This document shows, piece by piece, positions 1 through 7,641 of a stretch of 64,000 nt of DNA. Both the position numbers and the translations under genes were made by a program. Position 1 is the first letter of the stretch, and each line of letters starts with the position of its first letter. Origin of the DNA: an uncultured Pirellulaceae bacterium (GTDB taxonomy: Bacteria > Planctomycetota > Planctomycetia > Pirellulales > Pirellulaceae). The stretch covers positions 1 to 64,000 of the forward strand of contig CALFUT010000011.1 of the NCBI GenBank assembly GCA_937929805.1, written 5' to 3'. The notes beneath the pieces were generated by a model. It was not told where the DNA came from, ran no database searches, and saw only the letters and a program-made list of their open reading frames with translations.

Positions 1-165
1 CATGCCAAGACCCGAAACGAACTTAAGGAACAAATCGACAAAAAGTGCGGGAAAATCTTGAGCAAATACAGAGAACTGGAAATCAAATACGACAAAGACA
101 CCGACCACGGAAAAACACAAGGGGCACGTTTGCGTGTTCCGCCACCGGAGGAAACTGGGGAATAA
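1..165 (+). CDS. C-terminal end of an unidentified protein (5' truncated by window)
   Basis: Frame 1 is open from the first base to a TAA at 163-165 and encodes 54 residues, lysine- and glutamate-rich (for example ELKEQIDKKCGKILSKYREL), ending PPPEETGE. The charged, probably helical tail looks like the cytoplasmic end of a larger protein. It stops about 160 bases upstream of a potassium transporter on the same strand, so a K+-channel or transport partner is possible, but nothing in the visible part identifies it. The gene start lies outside the window. Confidence 0.5.
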   Translation, partial: HAKTRNELKEQIDKKCGKILSKYRELEIKYDKDTDHGKTQGARLRVPPPEETGE

Positions 166-325
166 CGCTTCATTGGAGTCAAATACGGGCTAACGTGTCG
201 AAACAGATTGAAGAACACTCAGTCCGGCATCGTCATCGCGAACTTTATCCGGAAGTTTAGGCCGCTTGCAAGTCCGGTAACTTCATCCGTTTTCTCCACC
301 ATTAACCAAACAGGACCGCAATAAA

Positions 326-1621
326 TTGAAACGCTTCCATCCGCTTAAAGCTCTGTTACTTGGATACCTCGGGTATATCGGTTTGGGATGGATACTTCTT
401 TGCCTTCCGTGGAGCCAACGGGCCGAACAATCAGGGGCATTGGACCATCTTTTTACGGCGACTTCTGCCGTCAGCACTACTGGACTCGCGACGATTGGAA
501 CGTCAGACAGCTATTCCTTCTTCGGGCAAATTGTGATCCTCGCCCTGATCCAGATGGGGGGTATCGGGTACATGACCTTGGGATCGTTTATTCTATTGGC
601 GAAGAATCGTGATCTGCCGGCCGAGAGAAAAAGTATCGCTCGATATGCATTCGTATTGCCCCAAGGTTTTCAGGTAGTCCAATTTGTACGAAACGTCGTT
701 CTATTCACTCTGTCAATTGAAATTCTGGGTGCGGTCGGATTGTTCTTCGCGTTTCGGTCTGCGGGGGTCGACCAGCCTCTTTGGCAAGCGGTGTTCCACT
801 CGGTCAGTGCGTTCTGCACAGCGGGATTTAGCCTGTTCCCTGATAGCCTTGAACAGTTTGCGTCGAATTTCTGGGTCAATATTGTGATCGCGATGCTGAG
901 TATTTCGGGTGCGGTAGGATTTCTGGTCATGAGTGACCTATTTGGCTCGCTGAGCGGAAAACGGGAGCGTGTCACGCTGACAACTCGAATAATTCTTCAC
1001 GCCACTGCATGGATGATCTTTGTTGGATGGATAGGTCTATTCTTGCTTGAGCCAAGCTATCAAAATCTATCGAATGAAGATCGTCTAATGGTTTCCGGGT
1101 TTCAAGCCATGTCTGCACTCACAACGGTTGGCTTTAATTCAACGCCGATTTCATTATTTGCACATGCACCGGTTTTTTTGCTGTTGTTGATGATGATTCT
1201 CGGCGCCGCGCCTTCCGGAACCGGTGGCGGACTAAAGTCAACTTCTGTTTCCGCCGCCGTTGCCACCGTTTGGTGCACATTGAGGGGGCGTTCCAAGGTA
1301 ACTTTTTGGGGCTGCGAAGTTCCGGATCACCGATTAACGATGGCGTTTTCCTCCGTTGTGTTCTACGTCATTGTTTTCTTTGCTGGAGGTCTGGTCCTTC
1401 TCTCAATGCAGCCACAATCAATGGAAGACATCTTGTTTGAAACTGCTTCCGCTTTAGGGACCGTCGGGCTTTCTCGCGGAATCACCGGAGATTTGACGCC
1501 ACTTTCCAAGTGTGTAGTGATTGTCTTGATGTTCATTGGGCGGATCGGTCCGGTCACGTTTGGGTTGGCTCTTTTTTCTGGCGGATCAAAGGCATTGAAG
1601 AAGGATGATTTGGCGGTCTAA
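326..1621 (+). CDS. KtrB/TrkH-family potassium uptake membrane subunit
   Basis: 431-residue integral membrane protein with the four-fold membrane-pore-membrane plan of the Trk/Ktr/HKT superfamily. Four selectivity-loop motifs can be read in order: TTGLATIG, FCTAGFSLFP, LTTVGFNS and LGTVGLSRG. The length fits KtrB (about 430-450) rather than the longer TrkH. It should move K+ (often Na+-coupled) across the inner membrane with a cytoplasmic RCK partner (KtrA/TrkA), which is not seen nearby unless the truncated upstream gene is related. The start is a TTG; no upstream ATG is available in frame and an AGGA lies about 10 bases before it. High confidence in family, moderate for the Ktr rather than Trk subgroup. 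Confidence 0.9.
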   Translation: MKRFHPLKALLLGYLGYIGLGWILLCLPWSQRAEQSGALDHLFTATSAVSTTGLATIGTSDSYSFFGQIVILALIQMGGIGYMTLGSFILLAKNRDLPAERKSIARYAFVLPQGFQVVQFVRNVVLFTLSIEILGAVGLFFAFRSAGVDQPLWQAVFHSVSAFCTAGFSLFPDSLEQFASNFWVNIVIAMLSISGAVGFLVMSDLFGSLSGKRERVTLTTRIILHATAWMIFVGWIGLFLLEPSYQNLSNEDRLMVSGFQAMSALTTVGFNSTPISLFAHAPVFLLLLMMILGAAPSGTGGGLKSTSVSAAVATVWCTLRGRSKVTFWGCEVPDHRLTMAFSSVVFYVIVFFAGGLVLLSMQPQSMEDILFETASALGTVGLSRGITGDLTPLSKCVVIVLMFIGRIGPVTFGLALFSGGSKALKKDDLAV

Positions 1622-2231
1622 ATCATTTTTCAAACAAGTCATGTTGGTCAATTGGCGTATTGCGAGAACTGATACCAGCAAACTCAAAATCGAATGTGAC
1701 AAATCAGTGCACCCTAGGTTGCTAATCCGAACGTGTATTCGATACCTAAAGGGTTGTTGATCGCCAAGTCTGCTGAGGCAGAGTCAATATGAACACTTAG
1801 TGCATCTGGAACTCCAGTCAAATCGGCTCTAGGCGAAGAGTGATGACTCAAACCGAGATCTTGGAGCTTGTGGGGCACATGGATCAGATTAACCAGCACT
1901 TCGCATCGCTTTACGGTACAACGCCCGGCGACCGCGACTTTATCATGAAAATCGAATTCAAAATTACTGCGGAGATAGATCTTGCCATCAAGCAGGCACG
2001 TCCGTGGGTTGGGTGGCGCCATAATTGTCGCGTTGTTTAAGTAACGCGCGGCCGGGTCTGAAGCGTTACCACCGTCACAGGATCTCAAATTGGCCTCAAT
2101 AAATCTGATCGGTATCGAAAATAACTTGCCGATGCAGCAAGCAGAGACTCGATTCGTCGTTTACCATGTACGGTGTAGGGTGAGACACTTTGCCCAAAAT
2201 GAATCTGTAAATTCAACGAAAAGGAAACGGG
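1622..2231. other. Intergenic interval without a convincing gene
   Basis: About 610 bases between the potassium transporter and the next membrane protein. It contains overlapping opposite-strand ORFs (124 codons on minus, 66 codons on plus), neither with a recognisable domain, a ribosome-binding site or convincing amino-acid composition. The last bases carry the AAGGAAAC ribosome-binding site of the following gene. I see no hairpin or repeat that stands out. Confidence 0.4.
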
Positions 2232-2867
2232 ATGAACTTGATCAAAGGTCTCATGGCCGGAATCATTGCAGGCGTAGTCGGAGCTTTGCTGTGGGCAGGT
2301 ATTGCCTACTACGCGAATGTTGAGATTGGATACCTTGCTTGGGGCATCGGGGCTCTCGTGGGATTTGCTATCTCGGCGGCGAGTAGTGGTGGAGGAGCAG
2401 CGCCTGGACTTGCAGCAATCTTGATCACTGTCCTGTCGATCTGTGGTGGCAAGTACGTTGGAAGCTACTGGATGATGGAAGAGGTTTTCTCGGAAGTTGC
2501 CAACATTGGAGCCGACTGGACCGACACTCAATATGTCAGTGCGATAGCCAACAATGTTTTGGAAGACGAGCAAAACGAAGGCAAATACAGCGACTTTCAA
2601 TTCAATGAGGAAGCGGAGGCTGCGGACTATTACCCGCCAGAAGTTTGGGCCAATGCGGAAGAGCAGTGGGGTGCGATGAGTTCAGCGGAGAAAGAAACCT
2701 TCAAAGTAAACCGATTGAGTGAAGTGAACGACGCTGTTTCGGCAATGAGAGGTACGTTGGCTTGGGAATCGTTCATGGCAAGCTTCGGTCCAATCGACAT
2801 CGTGTTTTTCATTCTGGGAGTCGTCACCGCTGGAAAACTAGCGTTTTCTGACGTCATCGAGGAATGA
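2232..2867 (+). CDS. Hypothetical membrane protein, 211 aa
   Basis: Three hydrophobic glycine/alanine-rich segments lie in the first 80 residues (MAGIIAGVVGALLWAGIAYY, then LAWGIGALVGFAISAAS, then GLAAILITVLSICGG). A soluble acidic middle follows (about residues 85-175), then a last hydrophobic stretch near the C-terminus (IDIVFFILGVVTAGKL). This suggests four membrane segments around a soluble loop. A good ribosome-binding site (AAGGAAA) precedes the ATG. I do not recognise a named family; the N-terminal half resembles small planctomycete membrane proteins of unknown role. It ends just before a strong terminator. Confidence 0.7.
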   Translation: MNLIKGLMAGIIAGVVGALLWAGIAYYANVEIGYLAWGIGALVGFAISAASSGGGAAPGLAAILITVLSICGGKYVGSYWMMEEVFSEVANIGADWTDTQYVSAIANNVLEDEQNEGKYSDFQFNEEAEAADYYPPEVWANAEEQWGAMSSAEKETFKVNRLSEVNDAVSAMRGTLAWESFMASFGPIDIVFFILGVVTAGKLAFSDVIEE

Positions 2868-2904
2868 ATTCCCAAGACGGTCCTTCGGCCAACCTAGTTC
2901 ACGC

Positions 2905-2943
2905 AAAAAGGGTTCTCGACCACGCAGGTCGAGAACCCTTTTT
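2905..2943. terminator. Strong bidirectional rho-independent terminator
   Basis: A perfect 17-base-pair inverted repeat: left arm 2905-2921 starts AAAAAGGGTTC, the loop is ACGCA (2922-2926), right arm 2927-2943 ends GAACCCTTTTT. The A-run on one side and T-run on the other make it a canonical terminator in both directions. It lies between two convergent genes, 38 bases after the plus-strand membrane protein and 29 bases after the end of rplS on the minus strand. Confidence 0.93.
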
Positions 2944-2971
2944 CGTCATTGTTTCGCGAGAAGAATTCTCT

Positions 2972-3322
2972 CTAGCGGCGACGCTCTTTCAAGCGAACTG
3001 CCTTGCCCACGCGGTCACGTAGGAAGTATAGCTTGGCTCGGTGAACGACCGATGATCGCTTGACTTCGATTTTATCAATGCGAGGCGAGTGAACTGGAAA
3101 CTTTCGCTCGACGCCCCGTCCGGCCACAATGCGGCGAACAGTGAACATCTCGCGAGCACCCTTCCCACTGCGGCCGATGACGGTACCGGTGAAAACCTGA
3201 GTTCGACTTTTTTGGCCTTCGTGAATTAGGCAGTGCACATCAACGGTGTCACCAACGTCAAACGAAGGAGTTTCTGATTTCAAACTGGTCGCATCGACCA
3301 GATCCATAATTTCTTGGCTCAT
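2972..3322 (-). CDS. rplS: 50S ribosomal protein L19
   Basis: Structural protein of the large ribosomal subunit at the 30S-50S interface. The 116 residues match the usual L19 length and include the family-typical FDVGDTVDVHCLIHEGQKSR, RVQ-like TGTVIGRSGKGAREMFTVR and RVERKFPVHSPRIDKIEV-like core, with a basic C-terminus. The frame is open 8 codons further upstream, but an AGAAGGG sequence six bases before the ATG at 3322 (product MSQEIMDLV) decides the start. It is the last gene of the ffh-rpsP-trmD-rplS block, 88 bases after trmD and just before the 17-bp terminator. Confidence 0.95.
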   Translation of the reverse strand: MSQEIMDLVDATSLKSETPSFDVGDTVDVHCLIHEGQKSRTQVFTGTVIGRSGKGAREMFTVRRIVAGRGVERKFPVHSPRIDKIEVKRSSVVHRAKLYFLRDRVGKAVRLKERRR

Positions 3323-3410
3323 TGGAATACCCTTCTTTTCGGCCACTTTCGTGTCTTAACGAAGAGGTGGCAAATCAATTGTTATCCTATTTTCGATCGC
3401 GGCGGCAGGA

Positions 3411-4097
3411 TCAATCGTCCAGCAAATCGCTACGTCGTAATCGTGTTTTTTCCAAACTCTGTTCGTTCCGCCACGTTTCAATGGCTCCATGATTGCCGCC
3501 CAACAGAACATCGGGAACTTCATGTCCCTCAAATTCTCTTGGCCGAGTGTACTGAGGATACTCGAGCAATCGATTCCCTCGCGAAAACGAGTCATCAACA
3601 TTACTCAGTTCGTCCCCCAGTACTCCAGGAACCATTCGCACTAGCGAATCGATCAAAACCATCGACGCCACTTCGCCACCGTTGAGGATGTAATCTCCAA
3701 TCGACAGTTCCATCGGTTGGAGAATATCAATCACTCGTTGATCGAAGCCCTCGTAGCGGCCACACAAAAGGATAAACCGTTTGTGAACCGCAAGGTCTTC
3801 GACCAATGGCTGGCAGAGCCGTTGGCCTTGCGGCGTTGTCAAGATAAGCGTCCCGGGATCGGGCGCCATCTTTTGAACGTCGCGAACGCAATTGACAACA
3901 GGTTCCACCATCAAAATCATGCCGGGGCCGCCCCCAAAGGGACGATCGTCGATCTTGTTGTGTTTGTCTGTTGACCAATCTCGCATGTTATGAACGTGGA
4001 TCTCAACGAGCCCGCGTTCGATAGATTTACTCAAAATGCTCTGACTGAGGTAGCCGGAAAACATCTCCGGGAACAAAGTCAAAACGTCTAGCCTCAT
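3411..4097 (-). CDS. trmD: tRNA (guanine37-N1)-methyltransferase TrmD
   Basis: 228-residue SPOUT-class methyltransferase that methylates G37 of tRNAs with G36, using S-adenosylmethionine, and so prevents +1 frameshifting. Visible motifs are the N-terminal MRLDVLTLFPEMFSGYLSQS, the substrate-binding region DDRPFGGGPGM, and the trefoil-knot segments LLCGRYEGFDQRVID and IGDYILNGGEVA. The length is slightly below the E. coli enzyme (255), mostly from a shorter C-terminal domain. It starts 11 bases after rpsP, in the arrangement conserved across bacteria. Confidence 0.96.
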   Translation of the reverse strand: MRLDVLTLFPEMFSGYLSQSILSKSIERGLVEIHVHNMRDWSTDKHNKIDDRPFGGGPGMILMVEPVVNCVRDVQKMAPDPGTLILTTPQGQRLCQPLVEDLAVHKRFILLCGRYEGFDQRVIDILQPMELSIGDYILNGGEVASMVLIDSLVRMVPGVLGDELSNVDDSFSRGNRLLEYPQYTRPREFEGHEVPDVLLGGNHGAIETWRNEQSLEKTRLRRSDLLDD

Positions 4098-4108
4098 TGC
4101 GAAATCGC

Positions 4109-4657
4109 CTATTCGGCTGGCTTTTCTTCAGCAGCAGCTTCCTCGGCGGGAGCTTCTGCTTTCGCTTCTTCCGCAGGAGCCTTGGTCTCTTCTGCAGGAG
4201 TTTCGGCGGCTGTTTCGGTTGACTCGGTCGCTTCGGCGGCAGGTGCTTCACCTTCCGCAGGAGCTTCGGACGCCGGTGCTTCTAGAGCAGGCGCGGCAAC
4301 TGGTTCTGGGATTTTCACTTTCGATGCCGCGTCTCGTGCCGAGGCGATCGAAGACGCCCGACGGTCACCCAAGCGAGCAATCGCTTCGTTCTGAGCGTCC
4401 AAGTGAGTTCCTTCAGCACCGTACTTTTTAATTAGTGTGCCAACCTTCTGAGTCGGCTGAGCTCCAACGCCCAACCAATAGTTGATGCGATCGCCTTTCA
4501 GGATCGCTCGTGCGTCGGTCTCGGGAACCATTGGATCATACGTTCCAAGTTCTTCGATTACGCGTCCGTCACGAGGAGCCCGTGCGTCCATCGCACAGAC
4601 ACGGAAAAATGGTCGATGGGTGCGGCCCATCTTTTTCAAACGAATTCTTACTGCCAC
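4109..4657 (-). CDS. rpsP: 30S ribosomal protein S16 with a long acidic Ala/Glu/Pro tail
   Basis: Residues 1-80 are ordinary S16 (MAVRIRLKKMGRTHRPFFRV, then the GTYDPM region, then RINYWLGVGAQPTQKV). A further 100 or so residues follow, dominated by Ala, Glu and Pro with repeats of the type PAEE/APAE (residues about 118-182). Typical S16 has 75-100 residues. The tail is low-complexity, acidic and likely disordered; similar extensions occur on some bacterial ribosomal proteins, but its role is unknown. The start codon is GTG. The gene lies between ffh (149 bases upstream) and trmD (11 bases downstream). Confidence 0.95.
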   Translation of the reverse strand: MAVRIRLKKMGRTHRPFFRVCAMDARAPRDGRVIEELGTYDPMVPETDARAILKGDRINYWLGVGAQPTQKVGTLIKKYGAEGTHLDAQNEAIARLGDRRASSIASARDAASKVKIPEPVAAPALEAPASEAPAEGEAPAAEATESTETAAETPAEETKAPAEEAKAEAPAEEAAAEEKPAE

Positions 4658-4806
4658 TTTGTTCTTTCTAAAATCAAAAAACTAAAACGTACTTGTTCCG
4701 ACCAACCGATCACTCGCACAAAATGCACGTTCAAACAGTTAGCCTCTTCGCTGGGAAGATGAACCAAGTCGATTTAATAAAGTGGGCAATCGGAGTTGCC
4801 AACTCA

Positions 4807-6300
4807 TTAGCCATCGCCTTGGTTTTTCTTTTCGCGTCGACGCTGACGCAGAAGCTTTTCACGCTCCTTCGCCAACTTTTTCTTTTGCTTGGGAGTGAGC
4901 CGTTTACTGGCTCCCTTGTTGCTGACGCCCGGCATTTTACCACCGGGGTTCATCATTTGGCGCTGCAAATCTTGGATTTGCTGCATCCGATCACCCGCGC
5001 CCATGCCCGCCATACCGGTTAGCATCGGCTTCATCATATCATATTGTTTGATTAAATCACTAACCTGTTTTGCTTGCAGGCCAGCACCCGCCGCAATGCG
5101 CTGCTTTCGGCCGACATCGACTAGCTTGGGGTCTTTTCTTTCCGCAGGGGTCATGCTGTCGATGATTCCGACCATCTGACGGATCTGCTTGGACGTGTCG
5201 CCGTCCCCCATCATCTTCGAAATCTCACCCATGCTGGGCATTCCGGGCAGTAGGCCCATCATTTTCTGCATCAGCCCGGGCTTGGCCATCTTGACCATCT
5301 GGTCACGAAAATCCTCGAGCGAGAACTGGCCTTTTTCCAGTTGCTCCTGCATTCGCTGCTGTTCTTTTTCGTCGACCAGCTTATGCGCTTCGTCGACCAG
5401 CGCCATCATGTCGCCCATGCCGAGGATTCGGCTGGCCATGCCTTCCGGGCGGAAGTAATCGAGGTTGTCGATGTGTTCGCCAGTACCAATGAAGCGAATC
5501 GGTACTCCGGTTACATGTTTGACCGACAGCAGCGCACCGCCGCGAGCGTCGCCGTCAAGCTTGGTCATGACCACGCCGTTCAGCTCCAACGCTTCATGGA
5601 ACGCAGCGGCACTGTTGACCGCGTCCTGCCCCGTCATGCCATCCACGACCAAGAAAACGTGATCTGGCTGAACTTGCCGATCAATCGTTTTCAATTGATC
5701 CATCAACTCGGTATCGATTGCCAGTCGGCCAGCGGTATCGAGGATTACGACTTTGTTGCCGTTGGCTTTCGCTTGAGCCACCGCCGCGTTGCAGACCGCG
5801 ATCGGATCCTGAGTCTCACGATCGCTGTAGACCGGAACGTTCAGACTGTCGCCCAAAACGTGCAATTGGTCGATGGCTGCCGGACGCTGGAGGTCAGCGG
5901 CAACCAGCAAAGGCTCAATCTTATTCCGTTGCAGTAACTTGGCCAGCTTGCCGCAGGTTGTCGTTTTACCGGCACCTTGCAGGCCGCACATCATGATCAC
6001 GTTAACCGGCTTGTCCAGTCGCAGCGTATCATCGACTGGGCCCAGCAGGTTGACCAGTTCCTCGTTGACGATACCGACCAGTTGTTCGGCCGGTTTGAGC
6101 GAAAGCAGAACTTTTTCGCCCAAGGCCTTTTCGCTGACGTTCGCCATGAAGGCTTTGACAACGTCATAGCTGACGTCCGCTTCCAACAGCGATTGTTCGA
6201 CCATCTTCAGGCCGTCGCGCATGTTGCCTTCGGTCAGCTTCCCTTTCCCTCGGAGGGACTTGAAAGCACCTTTTAGGCCGTCTTGGAGCGAATCAAACAT
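4807..6300 (-). CDS. ffh: Signal recognition particle GTPase Ffh (SRP54)
   Basis: 497-residue protein component of the signal recognition particle. With the SRP RNA it binds signal sequences on ribosomes and docks with FtsY. The order is N domain (1-90), G domain with P-loop GLQGAGKTTTCGKLAK, DTAGRL and TKLDGDARGG, then a methionine-rich M domain (MMGLLPGMPSMGEISKMMGD and MMKPMLTGMAGMGAGDRMQQ) and a basic tail. All GTPase motifs are intact. It is the first gene of the block with rpsP, trmD and rplS. Confidence 0.97.
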   Translation of the reverse strand: MFDSLQDGLKGAFKSLRGKGKLTEGNMRDGLKMVEQSLLEADVSYDVVKAFMANVSEKALGEKVLLSLKPAEQLVGIVNEELVNLLGPVDDTLRLDKPVNVIMMCGLQGAGKTTTCGKLAKLLQRNKIEPLLVAADLQRPAAIDQLHVLGDSLNVPVYSDRETQDPIAVCNAAVAQAKANGNKVVILDTAGRLAIDTELMDQLKTIDRQVQPDHVFLVVDGMTGQDAVNSAAAFHEALELNGVVMTKLDGDARGGALLSVKHVTGVPIRFIGTGEHIDNLDYFRPEGMASRILGMGDMMALVDEAHKLVDEKEQQRMQEQLEKGQFSLEDFRDQMVKMAKPGLMQKMMGLLPGMPSMGEISKMMGDGDTSKQIRQMVGIIDSMTPAERKDPKLVDVGRKQRIAAGAGLQAKQVSDLIKQYDMMKPMLTGMAGMGAGDRMQQIQDLQRQMMNPGGKMPGVSNKGASKRLTPKQKKKLAKEREKLLRQRRREKKNQGDG

Positions 6301-6657
6301 ACTTATTAGAAATTAGCGAATTCGAGGAACATGCGGACCAAATCGACTTAGCATTCGCGAAACAATAAACTACCGACTTGAGTGACGGTTAGGCAAGGAA
6401 ACATTGTGGTTTCGGTTGCTCAAATTGGCTGTTTATTTGTTAGCAATTGCTTAGCGAATGTCCAGAATGAAGCGGGGAACATACACAAAACCCGCGATTT
6501 TCGTAAGCCCTGTCGGCTTTTACGCTCGTCCGTTCTCGGTTGTCGTCCGAATGCATTGGAAAACAACTTGCATGTCGTGTACTTTGGCATGGTCGCGTGC
6601 ACAACTTAACTTGGCAATCGCCGCCACCGCCCACCCTTGATTGAGAAGAGAGCCCCA
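6301..6657. other. Divergent intergenic region between ffh and the DUF2007 gene
   Basis: About 357 bases between two divergently transcribed genes, so it should hold both promoters. I cannot point to a convincing -35/-10 pair. The small overlapping ORFs here have no domain, no ribosome-binding site and shadow-like composition. A GAGAAGAG ribosome-binding site ends the interval just before the DUF2007 start. Confidence 0.4.
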
Positions 6658-6930
6658 ATGACAGATCAACAACCCAAATTGGTAACGTTGACCAACGTCG
6701 CCAACGAAGCAGAAGCCAAATCGTTGATCGGTTTGTTCGAGGAAGAGGGTATCTCGGTTTTTATGAACGGAGGAGACGACCTTTCGCTGTTTGGCGAGGA
6801 CTTGGGGGACGTGATGTTGATCGTGAAGAAGTCGGACTACGATCAAGCGGCCAAGTTGCTGCAAGAAATCGAGGCCGAAAACACAGAGATCGATTGGTCT
6901 CAGGTTGATGTTGGAGAACCCGAGGACTGA
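6658..6930 (+). CDS. DUF2007-type small protein
   Basis: 90 residues with the DUF2007 (putative signal-transducing protein) pattern: a short strand (KLVTLTNVANEAEAKSLIGL), a helix, a strand (GISVFMNGG), then a conserved end (DVMLIVKKSDYDQAAKLLQE). These alpha-beta folds resemble GlnB/ACT-like small domains; their biochemical role is not established. The ATG at 6658 is chosen over an upstream TTG because GAGAAGAG sits just before it. The C-terminus is acidic. It lies 66 bases upstream of the toxin-like cassette on the same strand but does not look functionally tied to it. Confidence 0.75.
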   Translation: MTDQQPKLVTLTNVANEAEAKSLIGLFEEEGISVFMNGGDDLSLFGEDLGDVMLIVKKSDYDQAAKLLQEIEAENTEIDWSQVDVGEPED

Positions 6931-6996
6931 GCAGGTTTTAGCAACTAACGCCAGCTATTTTTACCAACCCGTCATGCCCCAAGGAGTGTAGACCTT

Positions 6997-7347
6997 ATGG
7001 ATGAAGTTGGCCAACTTGGCGGTGAACTATTCCCAACCGGGAAAATCTCGGCTCTTGTTAAGTATCTTGACCGCCGGGGCATCTACCTCCACGAGGGCAT
7101 AAACGGGAGTTTTGACGGAGCGCGTGGTATAATGACCTTGCCGAAAAACCCAACCCGTTTGAACGTGAGGCACGAGCTTTCTCACATGCTCGATTACAAA
7201 AAGTATGGCGACGCCTACTACATCAACTTCACTCCGGCGCAACGCGAACAAATGGTGCTGGATCGTCTCAAAAACAACCGCATTTGGGACCGGTTGAACG
7301 ATCTTGAGAAAGAATGGTCACTTAATTACCCGTCAACGGGTCAATAA
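6997..7347 (+). CDS. Zincin-like metallopeptidase toxin domain protein (Tox-MPTase4-like), orphan
   Basis: 116 residues that correspond almost entirely to a C-terminal polymorphic-toxin module. A zinc-metallopeptidase motif HELSH (HExxH type) lies in LNVRHELSHMLDYKKYG (about residues 62-70), followed by the FTPAQREQMVLDRLKNN helix that in this toxin family follows the zinc site. There is no signal peptide, no secretion or N-terminal delivery domain and no pre-toxin repeats, so it is either expressed alone or is a displaced orphan module. AAGGAG precedes the ATG by about 10 bases. A small gene follows 15 bases later with its own strong ribosome-binding site, as expected for an immunity protein. 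The family assignment is from pattern recognition and would need an HMM search. Confidence 0.65.
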   Translation: MDEVGQLGGELFPTGKISALVKYLDRRGIYLHEGINGSFDGARGIMTLPKNPTRLNVRHELSHMLDYKKYGDAYYINFTPAQREQMVLDRLKNNRIWDRLNDLEKEWSLNYPSTGQ

Positions 7348-7362
7348 AATAAGGAGCTGAGT

Positions 7363-7602
7363 ATGAGTACGATCACAAAAATTGAATTGGCCGTTGAGCT
7401 TGCCGAACGGATGATGCGAACGGAAGGCTATGGCCACGGGGTTTGCCTTGGTGCAAATTTGCAACAAGGCGAAACAGACATTTGGTGTATCGAATTTGCT
7501 TACGAGGGCCTTGACTGCCGAAGTGAAACGACCGACCCGCCGTCGATCGTTCTTTCCGTTAATCTGAGTTCTGAGGAGGTTCGATCGATTGAATTAATGT
7601 AG
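7363..7602 (+). CDS. Probable immunity protein of the adjacent zincin toxin
   Basis: 79-residue acidic protein with no signal peptide or membrane segment. An AAGGAG sequence stands a few bases before the ATG, and the gene starts 15 bases after the toxin-like gene. Small, acidic, fast-evolving proteins directly downstream of a toxin module are the usual form of immunity genes. I recognise no named immunity family in the sequence; the call rests on position, size and charge. If the upstream gene is not a toxin this is simply a hypothetical protein. Confidence 0.5.
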   Translation: MSTITKIELAVELAERMMRTEGYGHGVCLGANLQQGETDIWCIEFAYEGLDCRSETTDPPSIVLSVNLSSEEVRSIELM

Positions 7603-7641
7603 CGTAGCCACCAACAATACAGCCCGCGTTTGCAAGACCGG

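Noticed and set aside
1714..2088. 124-codon minus-strand ORF and a 66-codon plus-strand ORF in the 1.6-2.2 kb interval
   Set aside because: They overlap each other on opposite strands, have no ribosome-binding site, domain or hydrophobic pattern, and look like shadow or relic sequence.
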